Positions 15,718 through 24,626 of a DNA stretch of 64,000 nucleotides are shown here, in pieces. The DNA is from Butyricimonas synergistica DSM 23225 (GTDB lineage Bacteria; Bacteroidota; Bacteroidia; Bacteroidales; Marinifilaceae). A model generated the notes under the pieces. The model did not search any database and was not told where the DNA came from. It worked only from the letters and a program-made list of their open reading frames with translations. Each line of letters begins with the position of its first letter. Position 1 is the stretch's first letter. The stretch is from the NCBI RefSeq assembly GCF_000379665.1, contig NZ_KB903359.1, forward strand, positions 1,143,280 through 1,207,279. The letters are read 5' to 3'. Made by a program: the position numbers and the translations under genes.

Positions 15718-17589
15718 TTATTTTACCTGTATCCTTATCGCGTTGAGTATCGCCAATAAAGCTACTCCAACATCAGCAAAAACGGCTTCCCACATGGTGG
15801 CAACACCCAATGCCCCGAGTAGCAATACAATCAGTTTTACCCCGAATGCCAACACGATATTCTGCCATACCACCCGGCGGGTAGCCCGTCCTATCCCTAT
15901 CGCCGTTGCGATCTTGCTCGGCTGGTCAGTCTGTATCACTACATCAGCAATCTCTACCGCGGCATCGCTCCCTAGTCCACCCATGGCTATTCCCACGTCC
16001 GCCAAGGCAAGCACGGGGGCATCGTTAATTCCGTCTCCCACGAACGCCACCTTCCTGCCCGGTCCCGTCTTCAACTCTTCCAGCCTCGCCACCTTATCCG
16101 CCGGGAGCAGATCGCCATACGCTTTGTCAATACCCAAACTTTCCGCTAATTTAGTAACAATTGCTTGTTTATCTCCCGATAGTATCTCAATATTATCAAT
16201 ATTTAAACTTTTCAACGCGGCGACAGCGTTCGCCGCATCCTCTTTCGGGGCATCCGCCAACAGCAGGTATCCCGCGTATATCCCACCCACGGCACAGGCA
16301 ACCACCGTCTCCGGCACATTCGCCAACCCCACGGGATAAACCACCCCGTTCGTGTCCAGCAAACGGGTATTCCCCACCAGCACTTCCTTACCGCCCACGT
16401 CGGCTTTCAACCCGTGACCCGGCAACTCTGTCACACCGGACAAAGAACGGGGCTCAATCCCCGCGGCACGGACATAGCGGACAACCGCCTTCGCCACGGG
16501 ATGCGTACTATTCTCCTCCACTGCCGCCATGATACCCAACACTTCGTCACGTTCGAATCCTTTGTTGGCGTGCGCCTCCCGCACCTCGAACTCACCCCGC
16601 GTGAGAGTACCCGTCTTGTCAAACACCACGGTATTCACCCGTGTAATCGCGTCAAGATAATTCCCACCCTTGAACAGAATCCCATGACGAGATGCCACCC
16701 CGATCCCCCCGAAATACCCCAACGGGATACTTACCACCAGGGCGCAAGGACATGAAATCACGAGAAACACAAGGGCACGATACAACCAATCGTTGAAGAC
16801 AAAACCAAATTCCGGTTGAAGTAACGAATAAACAAAAGGCAACAGCACGATCAATACCGCCAGCCCCGTCACCACGGGCGTGTACACCCGGGCAAAACGG
16901 CGAATAAACAATTCTGTCGGAGCCTTCCGTTCCGTGGCATCCTGCACCATTTCCAACACGCGCGCCAGCTCGCTCCGGTTGTAAGGGCGTATCACCCGAA
17001 CCCGAACCACCCGGTCGACGACAATCGTTCCCGCCAGCACCGTTTCCCCCTCCCGGATATCCCGAGGCAAACTCTCGCCCGTCAATGCCGACGTGTTAAA
17101 CGCTGCCATACCCTCCAACATCACCCCATCCAACGGCACCCGCTCGCCTGCCTTCACCTCGATCGTTTCACCAACCCGCACATTCGCCGGGATTTCTGTC
17201 ATCGCACGCCCTTCCCGTATAACCGTGGCAATCTCGGGACGCACGTCCAACAATGCCTTCACGCGGGAACGAGCACGTTCCACCGCCGCATCCTGGAACT
17301 TCTCGCCAACAGAATAAAACAACATCACTGCCACCCCTTCCGGGTATTCCCCGATATAAAAAGCCCCGAGAGCCGCCACACTCATCAACATAAACTCGTT
17401 AAAATACTCCCGTTGCAATAAGCACTCCACCGCTTCCCGCAACACGGGCACGCCTACAGAAAGAAAAGCCGCCAAGTACCATACCAACCGCACGTATCCA
17501 TTCCCGAACCACGCTGCATCTCCCCATGCCAAACCGATCCCACCGACCAGCAGGATGAATGACACAATCTCTTTCATGTATTTTTTCAT
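15718..17589 (-). CDS. Heavy-metal-exporting P-type ATPase (Zn/Cd/Co type)
   Basis: This 623-residue P1B-type ATPase is an inner-membrane pump for soft metal ions. Landmarks in order: TGES (actuator, residues 170-173), the transmembrane CPC (280-282), the phosphorylated Asp324 in DKTGTLT, the HP motif (STHPVAKA) and GDGINDAPVLA. It has no N-terminal CxxC metal-binding domain. CPC and length fit the zinc/cadmium branch better than the copper branch. The frame is open to 17646, but the ATG at 17589 (MKKYMKE) is the sensible start because a possible -7 box lies at 17611-17618. Confidence 0.9.
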   Translation of the reverse strand: MKKYMKEIVSFILLVGGIGLAWGDAAWFGNGYVRLVWYLAAFLSVGVPVLREAVECLLQREYFNEFMLMSVAALGAFYIGEYPEGVAVMLFYSVGEKFQDAAVERARSRVKALLDVRPEIATVIREGRAMTEIPANVRVGETIEVKAGERVPLDGVMLEGMAAFNTSALTGESLPRDIREGETVLAGTIVVDRVVRVRVIRPYNRSELARVLEMVQDATERKAPTELFIRRFARVYTPVVTGLAVLIVLLPFVYSLLQPEFGFVFNDWLYRALVFLVISCPCALVVSIPLGYFGGIGVASRHGILFKGGNYLDAITRVNTVVFDKTGTLTRGEFEVREAHANKGFERDEVLGIMAAVEENSTHPVAKAVVRYVRAAGIEPRSLSGVTELPGHGLKADVGGKEVLVGNTRLLDTNGVVYPVGLANVPETVVACAVGGIYAGYLLLADAPKEDAANAVAALKSLNIDNIEILSGDKQAIVTKLAESLGIDKAYGDLLPADKVARLEELKTGPGRKVAFVGDGINDAPVLALADVGIAMGGLGSDAAVEIADVVIQTDQPSKIATAIGIGRATRRVVWQNIVLAFGVKLIVLLLGALGVATMWEAVFADVGVALLAILNAIRIQVK

Positions 17590-17610
17590 AGTTATTCGTT
17601 TTATTTTCGG

Positions 17611-17618
17611 TAAAGATA
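17611..17618 (-). promoter_or_regulatory. Possible -7 box of the metal-export operon
   Basis: TATCTTTA on the minus strand is one base off TAnnTTTG and lies 22 bases before the ATPase ATG. The -33 element is unclear. Confidence 0.4.
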
Positions 17619-17744
17619 CTTGGAAAAGGATGCAACTAAATTGCAAAAATAGAACACACGCACTCCCGACACCTTATTATTAGGACCGTTCGCACGCGTG
17701 TTCCCCGAGTTGACACTCTGTATCCGATTGAAAACGCTTGCGCG

Positions 17745-18107
17745 TCAGTGTCCTTCCCTGCTCTCGACGATCTCCGGCATATGTTGTATCGCCCACTCTA
17801 CCAATGTCTGGATATGAGGCATCAGGCTCTCGCCTGTCGCCGTCAGTTGATACTCCACTCGCGGGGGCACCTCGGCATACACTTTTCTCGACACCAACCC
17901 GTCCGCCTCCAACGTCCGCAAAGTCACCGTCAGCATCCGTTGTGAAATATCAGCAATGGCAGCGTGAATATCCCGGAAACGCATCGTTCCGTTCGCTTCC
18001 AGTGTTACCAGTACCAGCATTGACCATTTGTCCCCCAGTCGACTCAACACGTCGCGAATGGGGCAATTACCTGTCGCATGAAATTTTATCATTTTTTTTA
18101 CTTCCAT
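17745..18107 (-). CDS. HxlR-family transcriptional regulator
   Basis: This 120-residue winged-helix protein has the typical HxlR N-terminus CPIRDVLSRLGDKW, whose cysteine senses oxidants or aldehydes in several studied family members. The recognition region is ISQRMLTVTLRTLEADGLVSR. It is transcribed away from a DJ-1/PfpI-type gene 151 bases away. Divergent HxlR regulators usually control the neighbouring gene, so regulation of the DJ-1 gene is the simplest reading; this is inference. Confidence 0.92.
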   Translation of the reverse strand: MEVKKMIKFHATGNCPIRDVLSRLGDKWSMLVLVTLEANGTMRFRDIHAAIADISQRMLTVTLRTLEADGLVSRKVYAEVPPRVEYQLTATGESLMPHIQTLVEWAIQHMPEIVESREGH

Positions 18108-18190
18108 ATCCCGTTTAATATCAACATTACTAACATCCGTGTAACTATCTTATCCCGAGGTACGTTCTTGTTTTTACGAAATAGATAACC

Positions 18191-18198
18191 TACATTTG
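18191..18198 (+). promoter_or_regulatory. -7 box of the DJ-1/PfpI gene
   Basis: TACATTTG (TAnnTTTG consensus) lies 60 bases upstream of the ATG, inside the region shared with the divergent hxlR-type gene, where a regulator site would be expected. Confidence 0.6.
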
Positions 18199-18258
18199 CT
18201 AAACAAAAGTAATAAACTTACTTAAAAGAACTATTGTTTCACATTAAAAAATACGATT

Positions 18259-18792
18259 ATGGCAAAGAAAGTAGTAGTTTTAGCAGTCAACCCGGTAAAT
18301 GGATTCGGATTATTCCAATATTTGGAAGCATTTTTCGAGAATGGTATCCCTTACAAGGTATTCGCCGTTGCCGACACGAAAGAAATTAAGACGAACTCCG
18401 GCATCACCCTGTTTGCCGATGACGTGATCGCTAACCTGAAGGGACACGAGGACGAGTACGACGCACTCGTGTTCGGCTGTGGCGACGCCATGCCCAAGTT
18501 CGGTGAGAACGCCGGAAAACCCTACAACCAGGATATGCTTGCCGTGATCAAAACCTTCGACGACAAGGGTAAAATCATCATCGGGCACTGCGCTGCCGCC
18601 ATGATGTTCGACGCCACGGGTATCATCACCGGCAAAAAAGTGGCAGTCCACCCGCTCGCGAAAGCCGCTATCCAAAAAGGAATCGCTACCGACGAGAAAT
18701 CTGAGATCGACGGTAATTTCTACACCGCTCAAACTGAAAACACCATCTGCAGCATGATGCCACAAGTTATTGAGGCGCTGAAAGGTAATTGA
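18259..18792 (+). CDS. DJ-1/PfpI-family protein
   Basis: This 177-residue protein has the class I glutamine-amidotransferase-like fold. The nucleophile elbow is at GHCAAAMMF (Cys about residue 115), and an acidic residue comes before it in the VFGCGDAMP stretch. DJ-1/PfpI members act on glyoxals, serve as chaperones or sense oxidation; none of these can be chosen here. It lacks a signal peptide, so it is cytoplasmic. The divergent HxlR gene suggests induction by reactive aldehydes or oxidants, which is inference. Confidence 0.82.
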   Translation: MAKKVVVLAVNPVNGFGLFQYLEAFFENGIPYKVFAVADTKEIKTNSGITLFADDVIANLKGHEDEYDALVFGCGDAMPKFGENAGKPYNQDMLAVIKTFDDKGKIIIGHCAAAMMFDATGIITGKKVAVHPLAKAAIQKGIATDEKSEIDGNFYTAQTENTICSMMPQVIEALKGN

Positions 18793-18836
18793 AAAAACAC
18801 CTCAACAATCAACTTACCACGCTAAATGTATCGGAC

Positions 18837-18875
18837 AAGCCCGGGTGAAGCCCAAAGATGCTCTCTCCCGGGTTT
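18837..18875 (+). terminator. Terminator-like hairpin after the DJ-1/PfpI gene
   Basis: AAGCCCGGG and CCCGGGTTT form a 9-pair stem (one G-T pair) with a 21-base loop. The T-run is short, so termination may be incomplete. Confidence 0.5.
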
Positions 18876-18910
18876 GCCCTATCTATTTCCTAGGTTGACA
18901 GGCGTTTATC

Positions 18911-19020
18911 CTAACTACTATTCTATCGTTATTCTATTGTTATTCTATTGTCATCCTATTTAAATAGAATAACAATAGGATTTAAATAGTACTATTACCA
19001 TATTACAATTAGAGCAAAAT
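18911..19020. repeat. 11-base phased repeat with inverted arms
   Basis: The stretch divides into ten 11-base units, nine of which end in AT: CTAACTACTAT, TCTATCGTTAT, TCTATTGTTAT, TCTATTGTCAT, CCTATTTAAAT, AGAATAACAAT, AGGATTTAAAT and so on. Within it CTATTGTTATTCTATT (18934-18949) and AATAGAATAACAATAG (18963-18978) form a perfect 16-pair inverted repeat with a 13-base loop. This fills most of the 399-base gap before the fumarase gene. No coding frame is seen. Confidence 0.8.
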
Positions 19021-19191
19021 AGGAGAAAGCTAGGTGTAATCACCGGGAGATACCCGAAAAAGATTTAAAATGAATAAGATTATCGAATCAATTGCGTTTT
19101 TCATTTATTAATTCTAATTTCGTTGCGGTAAATTAAAGAAATTTTTCCGTTATGGAATAAGAATAATATAACCACAAAAACAATAAAGATT

Positions 19192-20802
19192 ATGGCAGAA
19201 TTCAAGTATCAAGAACCATTTCCGATTCAAAAAGACAACACGGAATATCGTTTATTGACAAAGGATTACGTGAAAACCATCGATATCGAGGGACGTAAAA
19301 TATTAAAAATTGAAAAAGAAGGGCTGGAACTACTTGCCCGGGAAGCATACGCCGATGTATCTTTCTATCTCCGCGCTTCTCATTTACAGAAATTAGCCAA
19401 TATCCTGAAAGACCCGGAGGCTAGTGACAATGACAAATTTGTCGCCCACACCATGTTGTTAAACCAAGTCGTGTCAGCCAAGGGAGAACTACCAACCTGT
19501 CAGGATACAGGTACCGCTATCGCCATTGGTAAAAAAGGCGAGAACGTGTGGACCGGGTTTAATGACGCGGAAGCCATCAGCAAAGGTGTATTTGAAACCT
19601 ATCGTGACCGCAACCTGCGTTACTCCCAAGTAGTGCCTTATACCATGTTCGACGAAAAAAACAGTGGCACCAACCTTCCGGCACAAATTGACCTGTACGC
19701 CACGCAAGGCAATAAATATGAATTTTTGTTTATCACCAAGGGAGGAGGATCTGCCAACAAGACTTTCCTGTATCAACAGACAAAAGCCTTATTGACCGAA
19801 GAGTCTTTGACCAAATTTATCAAAGATAAAGTGAAAGACTTGGGAACCTCCGCTTGTCCTCCCTACCACCTTGCCGTGGTGATCGGCGGAACCTCTGCGG
19901 AAGCCTGCCTGACAACCGTGAAGAAAGCCTCCGCAGGATACTATGACAACCTTCCTACCGAGGGTAACGAGGGCGGTCAAGCCTTCCGTGACCTGGAATG
20001 GGAAGCAAAAATCCAAAAGATCTGCCAGGATATGGGAATTGGGGCACAATTTGGCGGTAAATACTGGGTACACGATGTGCGGGTAATCCGCATGCCGCGC
20101 CATGCGGCATCCTGCCCCGTGGGTATCGGCGTAAGTTGCAGTGCCGACCGTAACATCAAGGGCAAGATCACCGAGGACGGTATATTCCTCGAGCAACTAG
20201 AGAAAAACCCGGCTCGCTTCTTGCCCGCCGAAAACCCGGCTCTAGCCCCCGCCGTGAATATCGACCTCGACCAACCCATGGAAGAAGTATTGAAGATATT
20301 GAGCCAATACCCCGTGAAAACCCGTCTGAACCTGTCTGGAACCCTCATCGTGGCTCGCGACATCGCCCACGCACGCATCAAAGCCATGCTTGACGAGGGA
20401 AAACCGATGCCCGAGTATTTCAAGAACCACCCGATCTATTACGCCGGTCCCGCCAAGACCCCGAAAGGCATGGCATCCGGTAGCTTCGGACCCACGACAG
20501 CCGGACGTATGGACCCATATGTCGACCTGTTCCAAGATCATGGCGGCTCAATGATTATGGTTGCCAAAGGTAACCGTTCACAAGCTGTCACCGACGCCTG
20601 CAAGAAACACGGGGGCTTCTACCTCGGTTCCATCGGGGGACCCGCGGCAATTCTTGCCAAGGAAAGCATCAAGTCAGTTGAAATCGTCGCTTTCGAGGAA
20701 CTGGGCATGGAAGCCATCCGCAAGATACGGGTAGAAAACTTCCCCGCCTTCATCATCGTGGATGACAAGGGAAATGACTTCTTCGCAGAATGGGCACATT
20801 AA
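19192..20802 (+). CDS. fumA: Fumarate hydratase, class I ([4Fe-4S])
   Basis: This 536-residue enzyme interconverts fumarate and malate, in this group mostly in the reductive direction toward succinate. Three cysteines for the 4Fe-4S cluster are Cys103 (PTCQDTG), Cys222 (SACPPYH) and Cys316 (VSCSADR), at the spacing of E. coli FumA. The single chain carries both the alpha-type and beta-type domains, the second beginning near residue 360. It is monocistronic with a very strong terminator. The 11-base phased repeat lies upstream. The oxygen-labile cluster fits an anaerobe. Confidence 0.96.
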   Translation: MAEFKYQEPFPIQKDNTEYRLLTKDYVKTIDIEGRKILKIEKEGLELLAREAYADVSFYLRASHLQKLANILKDPEASDNDKFVAHTMLLNQVVSAKGELPTCQDTGTAIAIGKKGENVWTGFNDAEAISKGVFETYRDRNLRYSQVVPYTMFDEKNSGTNLPAQIDLYATQGNKYEFLFITKGGGSANKTFLYQQTKALLTEESLTKFIKDKVKDLGTSACPPYHLAVVIGGTSAEACLTTVKKASAGYYDNLPTEGNEGGQAFRDLEWEAKIQKICQDMGIGAQFGGKYWVHDVRVIRMPRHAASCPVGIGVSCSADRNIKGKITEDGIFLEQLEKNPARFLPAENPALAPAVNIDLDQPMEEVLKILSQYPVKTRLNLSGTLIVARDIAHARIKAMLDEGKPMPEYFKNHPIYYAGPAKTPKGMASGSFGPTTAGRMDPYVDLFQDHGGSMIMVAKGNRSQAVTDACKKHGGFYLGSIGGPAAILAKESIKSVEIVAFEELGMEAIRKIRVENFPAFIIVDDKGNDFFAEWAH

Positions 20803-20820
20803 TGGCAAAGAGTTTATATA

Positions 20821-20857
20821 AAAATAACGCCAGAGGGATCCCTCTGGCGTTATTTTT
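20821..20857 (+). terminator. Terminator of the fumarase gene
   Basis: A perfect inverted repeat, AATAACGCCAGAGGG / CCCTCTGGCGTTATT, is followed by a T-run. It lies 18 bases after the stop codon and may also serve the convergent rubredoxin gene. Confidence 0.93.
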
Positions 20858-20875
20858 AGCTTTTTACTTTCAGCT

Positions 20876-21040
20876 TTATTCCTCTACCGGTTCGAAGTCT
20901 TCTTTACCGACTCCGCAAAGCGGGCAAACCCAATCTTCCGGAATATCTTCAAAAGCGGTTCCGGGTGCAATACCCCCGTCAGGATCACCTACTGCCGGAT
21001 CATAAATATAACTGCAAACTGTGCAAATGTACTTTTTCAT
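20876..21040 (-). CDS. Rubredoxin
   Basis: This 54-residue one-iron electron carrier binds iron through Cys6 and Cys9 (CTVC) and Cys39 and Cys42 (CPLC), with the conserved [12 protein letters not shown] and PEDWVCP between. It passes electrons to oxygen- or peroxide-reducing enzymes in anaerobes. The frame is open to 21067, but MKKYICTVC is the family start and a -7 box at 21065-21072 supports the ATG at 21040. It is monocistronic. Confidence 0.97.
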   Translation of the reverse strand: MKKYICTVCSYIYDPAVGDPDGGIAPGTAFEDIPEDWVCPLCGVGKEDFEPVEE

Positions 21041-21064
21041 AGTGCTATTGTTTTTAAATTTCAA

Positions 21065-21072
21065 CAAATATA
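21065..21072 (-). promoter_or_regulatory. -7 box of the rubredoxin gene
   Basis: TATATTTG on the minus strand (TAnnTTTG consensus), 25 bases before the rubredoxin ATG. Confidence 0.65.
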
Positions 21073-21089
21073 ATAATTCTTATCAGACA

Positions 21090-22464
21090 TCACATAAATT
21101 TTTTAATCAAATTCAAGTGCTTATACGGGACGTAGCGAAAATGGTTATCTATAAAAGTGGAAGAAATAACAACAGATTTCAAATTACTGAAAAGTTCAAA
21201 GCTCGCCTTGCCATGATATTTGCCGATACCGCTCATCCCGACTCCCCCGAAAGGTAAACGGGGATTCGCCACATGAACAATAGTGTCGTTCACGCAAGCC
21301 CCCCCCAGAAGTAGTGGTTTTCAACACTTTCTTTGCCATTTTAGATGTCCCGAAGTAATACAACGCCAAAGGTTTCTCACGCGCATTCACGAAAGCGATA
21401 GCCTCGTCGAATTCCCGGTAAACAAGGACGGGTAATACGGGTCCGAATATCTCCTCCTGCATCAAAGGACTGTCCGGATCTACTCCCGTCATCACGGTCG
21501 GGGCTATATATTTTCCCTCTATATCGACCTCTCCCCCCACGACGACCTGTCCGGAAGAATGCATCAGATGTGCCAACCGTTCCGCCGCCGCCCGGTGTAT
21601 AATTCTCGTGTAATCCGGGCTATCGGCGGGATTCTCCCCGTAGAAATGCTGAATGGCACGTTTAACCGCATTCACGAAAGCTGTTTCCAGTTCCGCAGGC
21701 ACAAGAACATAGTCGGGTGCCACACAAGTCTGTCCGGCATTCAGGAACTTTCCCCACGCGATTCGGCGGGCAGCAATCTCGATATTCGCACTTCGGTCGA
21801 TAATACAAGGGCTTTTACCCCCTAACTCCAACGTCACGGGAGTCAGATGCCGCGAGGCTACCTCCATAACTTCCCGACCGAAGCGAGCCCCTCCCGTGAA
21901 AAAGATATAATCAAAACGCTCGCTTAACAAGCGGGTGACCATCTCCCCATCCCCCTCGCACACACACACGTGATCTGAATCAAAAACCGCAGAAACGATC
22001 TCCCCGACCACTTTCGCCGTTGCCGGCGCATGGGGTGAAGGCTTCAACACAACACAATTCCCGGCGGAAAGCGCCCCGACTAAAGGTTCCAGGAGCAACT
22101 GGAACGGGTAATTCCACGGGGATATGACAAGCACTACCCCATAAGGCTCGTACATCAACCGGCTACGGGACGGCAGAAAAGGCAACGGTGTCGCCACCCG
22201 TCGTCCCCTAGCCCAACGCTTCAAATGCTTCACGTGATAATCAATTTCTCCAACCACCACGCCAATCTCCGTCAAGTACGCTTCCCCCTCGGATTTTCTC
22301 AAATCTTCCCACAAAGCCCGGTTGATATCCCCCACTCGAGAGAGGATCGATTTCTTCAGTTCTTTCAGTTTTGCCAATCGCCAGGATACATCACGAGTTA
22401 TCCCTTTCCTGTAAAATTGCCGTAAAGATTCCGTGTACACGGAGGAAGTATCCAATTCATCCAT
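21090..22464 (-). pseudogene. Aldehyde dehydrogenase, class 3 type, frameshifted in a G8 tract
   Basis: A full-length aldehyde dehydrogenase is split into two frames. The first (22464 to about 21306) holds the NAD-binding fold, VTLELGGKSP with the general-base Glu, and the nucleophile Cys in NAGQTCVAPD. The second (to 21090) holds NDTIVHVANPRLPFGGVGMS and the C-terminal oligomerisation tail. They meet at a run of eight G on the minus strand (21299-21306). With seven G the text would read TTSGGACVNDTIVH, the normal family sequence, giving about 457 residues. So one extra G explains the break. Sequencing error, phase variation or true loss are all possible. Confidence 0.85.
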
Positions 22465-22490
22465 ATTTTATTTTGTTACATTTTAGAAAA

Positions 22491-22498
22491 CAAAGATA
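22491..22498 (-). promoter_or_regulatory. -7 box of the aldehyde dehydrogenase gene
   Basis: TATCTTTG on the minus strand (TAnnTTTG consensus), 27 bases before the ATG. Confidence 0.65.
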
Positions 22499-22568
22499 TA
22501 TTTTATTTCAATAAAAACTTTTCCCCCGGGCATATCGTTATATCCAAACTAAATTAAAACAACCAAAC

Positions 22569-23561
22569 ATGAAAATAGGTGCTTTATATGCATTACTATC
22601 TATTATCACTTGGGCAATAATCAGTGTTATCACCCGATTTTGCATCATCTACCTGGAAACTAATATTTTAGTTTTCGCCACCTTACAGATATTCTCGGCA
22701 GGGGTAGCCCTGTTACTTATCCGGAAACCGGTTACCCGTGACGGCTGGCGTTCTGGGGTAAAATACTCATGGCTTTACACGATACTCCAAATATGCCGCA
22801 ATTTCTTCCTTGCTGCCATATACCTATCGATCACGAGTACGGAAACCAGTTTGTTGATAAACGGGGAGATCATTGTGACCACGATACTCGCATACATTTT
22901 CTTTAAACGTCGTCCTCACCCAAGCAACATTTTCGGGATGCTCGTTATCCTAGTCGGCATTATACTATTCATTCAATCGCTTCCAGAAAACATTCAGTTA
23001 CGGGTAAGCATACTTATATCCTTGGCGGTAATAGCCAGTTGTACGCGTGCCATCGTGGTTGAAAAAACGACCATTGCCAGTCCAAACACGACCACCCGCC
23101 AGAAATGCGGAATCTCAGGATTCACCATGTTTTGGGGAGGAATTATTGTCATGTCCGTACTTACCGTTATTGCCATCGGGGAACATATATTCGCACCCGG
23201 GTATATAACCAACCATCCCGAATGGTTTTACCTGCCTCGAATAGAAGACATTCTCCACCCGACCACGATCGTGTCTGCCTGTATTACCGGATTCACGCTG
23301 ACGGCTCTATCCACTTACCTGTATTACGCTACCCTCAAAACTGCCACGGCGGAAACGTTCATGACCTTTCGGGCATTCCAGCCCATGCTGACTTACGGAC
23401 TGGAATCTCTAATCGCCATCTACGCAATCAATTTAAAACCGGAGCTGGATACAAGAGATTATATCCTCGGGTGTGTCATTATTTTAGGTTCTTTTCTCAT
23501 CTTGCTCATGCCACCCCGGCGCACAAGACAACTCGAACCGAAGCAGTACATGACGGACTAA
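22569..23561 (+). CDS. DMT-superfamily transporter (EamA-type)
   Basis: This 330-residue inner-membrane protein has about ten hydrophobic segments arranged as two EamA repeats. Each repeat carries the family pattern in which a Glu/Thr-containing helix (STETSLLINGEIIVTTILAYIFF in the first half, TATAETFMTFRAFQPMLTY in the second) precedes a helix with a Gly-rich face. Members move amino acids, nucleotide sugars or other small solutes; the substrate is unknown. It has no operon partner; the next gene is convergent. Confidence 0.85.
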   Translation: MKIGALYALLSIITWAIISVITRFCIIYLETNILVFATLQIFSAGVALLLIRKPVTRDGWRSGVKYSWLYTILQICRNFFLAAIYLSITSTETSLLINGEIIVTTILAYIFFKRRPHPSNIFGMLVILVGIILFIQSLPENIQLRVSILISLAVIASCTRAIVVEKTTIASPNTTTRQKCGISGFTMFWGGIIVMSVLTVIAIGEHIFAPGYITNHPEWFYLPRIEDILHPTTIVSACITGFTLTALSTYLYYATLKTATAETFMTFRAFQPMLTYGLESLIAIYAINLKPELDTRDYILGCVIILGSFLILLMPPRRTRQLEPKQYMTD

Positions 23562-23585
23562 ACACTTGAAAAGGATAGATTCAGA

Positions 23586-23651
23586 GATTTTCGATTTAAT
23601 GATTTAGTGATTAAGGAATCACAAAATCGGCAATCACGAAATCACAGAATT
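23586..23651. repeat. 7-8-base phased inverted repeat downstream of miaA
   Basis: GATT recurs at 23586, 23593, 23601 and 23609, and its complement AATC at 23617, 23625, 23632 and 23640. Steps are 7 or 8 bases throughout, so the stretch is a hairpin whose arms are themselves direct repeats. It lies between the convergent DMT and miaA genes and may double as their terminator. Confidence 0.75.
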
Positions 23652-23654
23652 TAT

Positions 23655-24542
23655 TCAATCTAAAATTGATAAGATTTCTGTTTCCTGAGAGGGATGGTAC
23701 CAACGGATGTCCGGGTCATTGCGATACCAGGTGAGTTGTTTTTTAGCATATCGGCGGGTATTACGTTTTATCAAGCGGATAGCTTCTTCCCGGTCGAACT
23801 TCCCATCGAAATAATCGAACCATTCTTTATACCCGACAGTATTCAATGCATTCAAATGTCGTAACGGGTAGAGCAAACGGGCTTCTTCCTCCATGCCCGC
23901 CTCCACCATAAGGTCAACCCGACGATTGATTCGATCGAATAATTCCTCCCGCTCCCGGTTCAACCCGATTTTCACGATATAGAACTCCCGTTCCTTCACG
24001 GAACGAGTTAAAAAAGATGAATAAGGCTTCCCCGTCATCAAGCAAACCTCCAAGGCGTGCATGATACGCTTGGCATTTTTCAAATCAACTTGAGTATACC
24101 ACTCGGGGTCTAATTTCTTTAGCAACAAACGCAAAACCTCTATCCCGTCCCGCTCGAACATTTCCTTTACCGATGCCCTTACGTCATCGTCAATCGTGGG
24201 CATCTCGTCAATGCCTTTACACACGGCATCAATATACATCATTGAACCACCAGCCATAATAACGACATCCGTTTCCTCGAAAAGTTCACGAATCTTCGCT
24301 AAAGCCTGCTGCTCGAATTCCCAACAATTGAAATAGTCCCGCACCGACACCGTTTGTATAAAAAAATGAGGAACTGCCTCCAATTGCTCTCGCTCTGGCA
24401 CGGCAGTTCCTATATACATTTCTTTATAAATCTGACGGGAATCGCACGAGATAATAGACGTCCGATAATGCTTCGCCAACTCTATACTCAAGTCGGTCTT
24501 TCCTACCCCCGTTGGTCCCAGCAATACCAGCAATGTCTTCAT
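23655..24542 (-). CDS. miaA: tRNA dimethylallyltransferase
   Basis: This 295-residue enzyme adds a dimethylallyl group to A37 of tRNAs that read codons starting with U. The P-loop GPTGVGKT lies at residues 9-16, followed by the DSRQIYKEM stretch that binds the tRNA base, AGGSMMYIDA, and the C-terminal RNTRRYAKKQLTWYR signature. The length is usual for the family (about 300). It is flanked on both sides by related phased repeats, an unusual setting. Bacteroidota often have two miaA copies; whether that holds here cannot be seen. Confidence 0.95.
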   Translation of the reverse strand: MKTLLVLLGPTGVGKTDLSIELAKHYRTSIISCDSRQIYKEMYIGTAVPEREQLEAVPHFFIQTVSVRDYFNCWEFEQQALAKIRELFEETDVVIMAGGSMMYIDAVCKGIDEMPTIDDDVRASVKEMFERDGIEVLRLLLKKLDPEWYTQVDLKNAKRIMHALEVCLMTGKPYSSFLTRSVKEREFYIVKIGLNREREELFDRINRRVDLMVEAGMEEEARLLYPLRHLNALNTVGYKEWFDYFDGKFDREEAIRLIKRNTRRYAKKQLTWYRNDPDIRWYHPSQETEILSILD

Positions 24543-24551
24543 CCATTCTGT

Positions 24552-24624
24552 GATTTCATGATTCTGTGACTGCCGATTAAAGAAATTAGAATCACCTAAT
24601 CGCTAAATCGCAAATCACTAAATC
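24552..24624. repeat. 7-8-base phased inverted repeat upstream of miaA
   Basis: GATT occurs at 24552, 24560 and 24575 (GACT at 24568), then AATC at 24590, 24598, 24606, 24613 and 24621, in steps of 7 or 8 bases. Part of it (24545-24578) is also an imperfect inverted copy of 23625-23650 on the other side of miaA. Confidence 0.75.
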
Positions 24625-24626
24625 TT

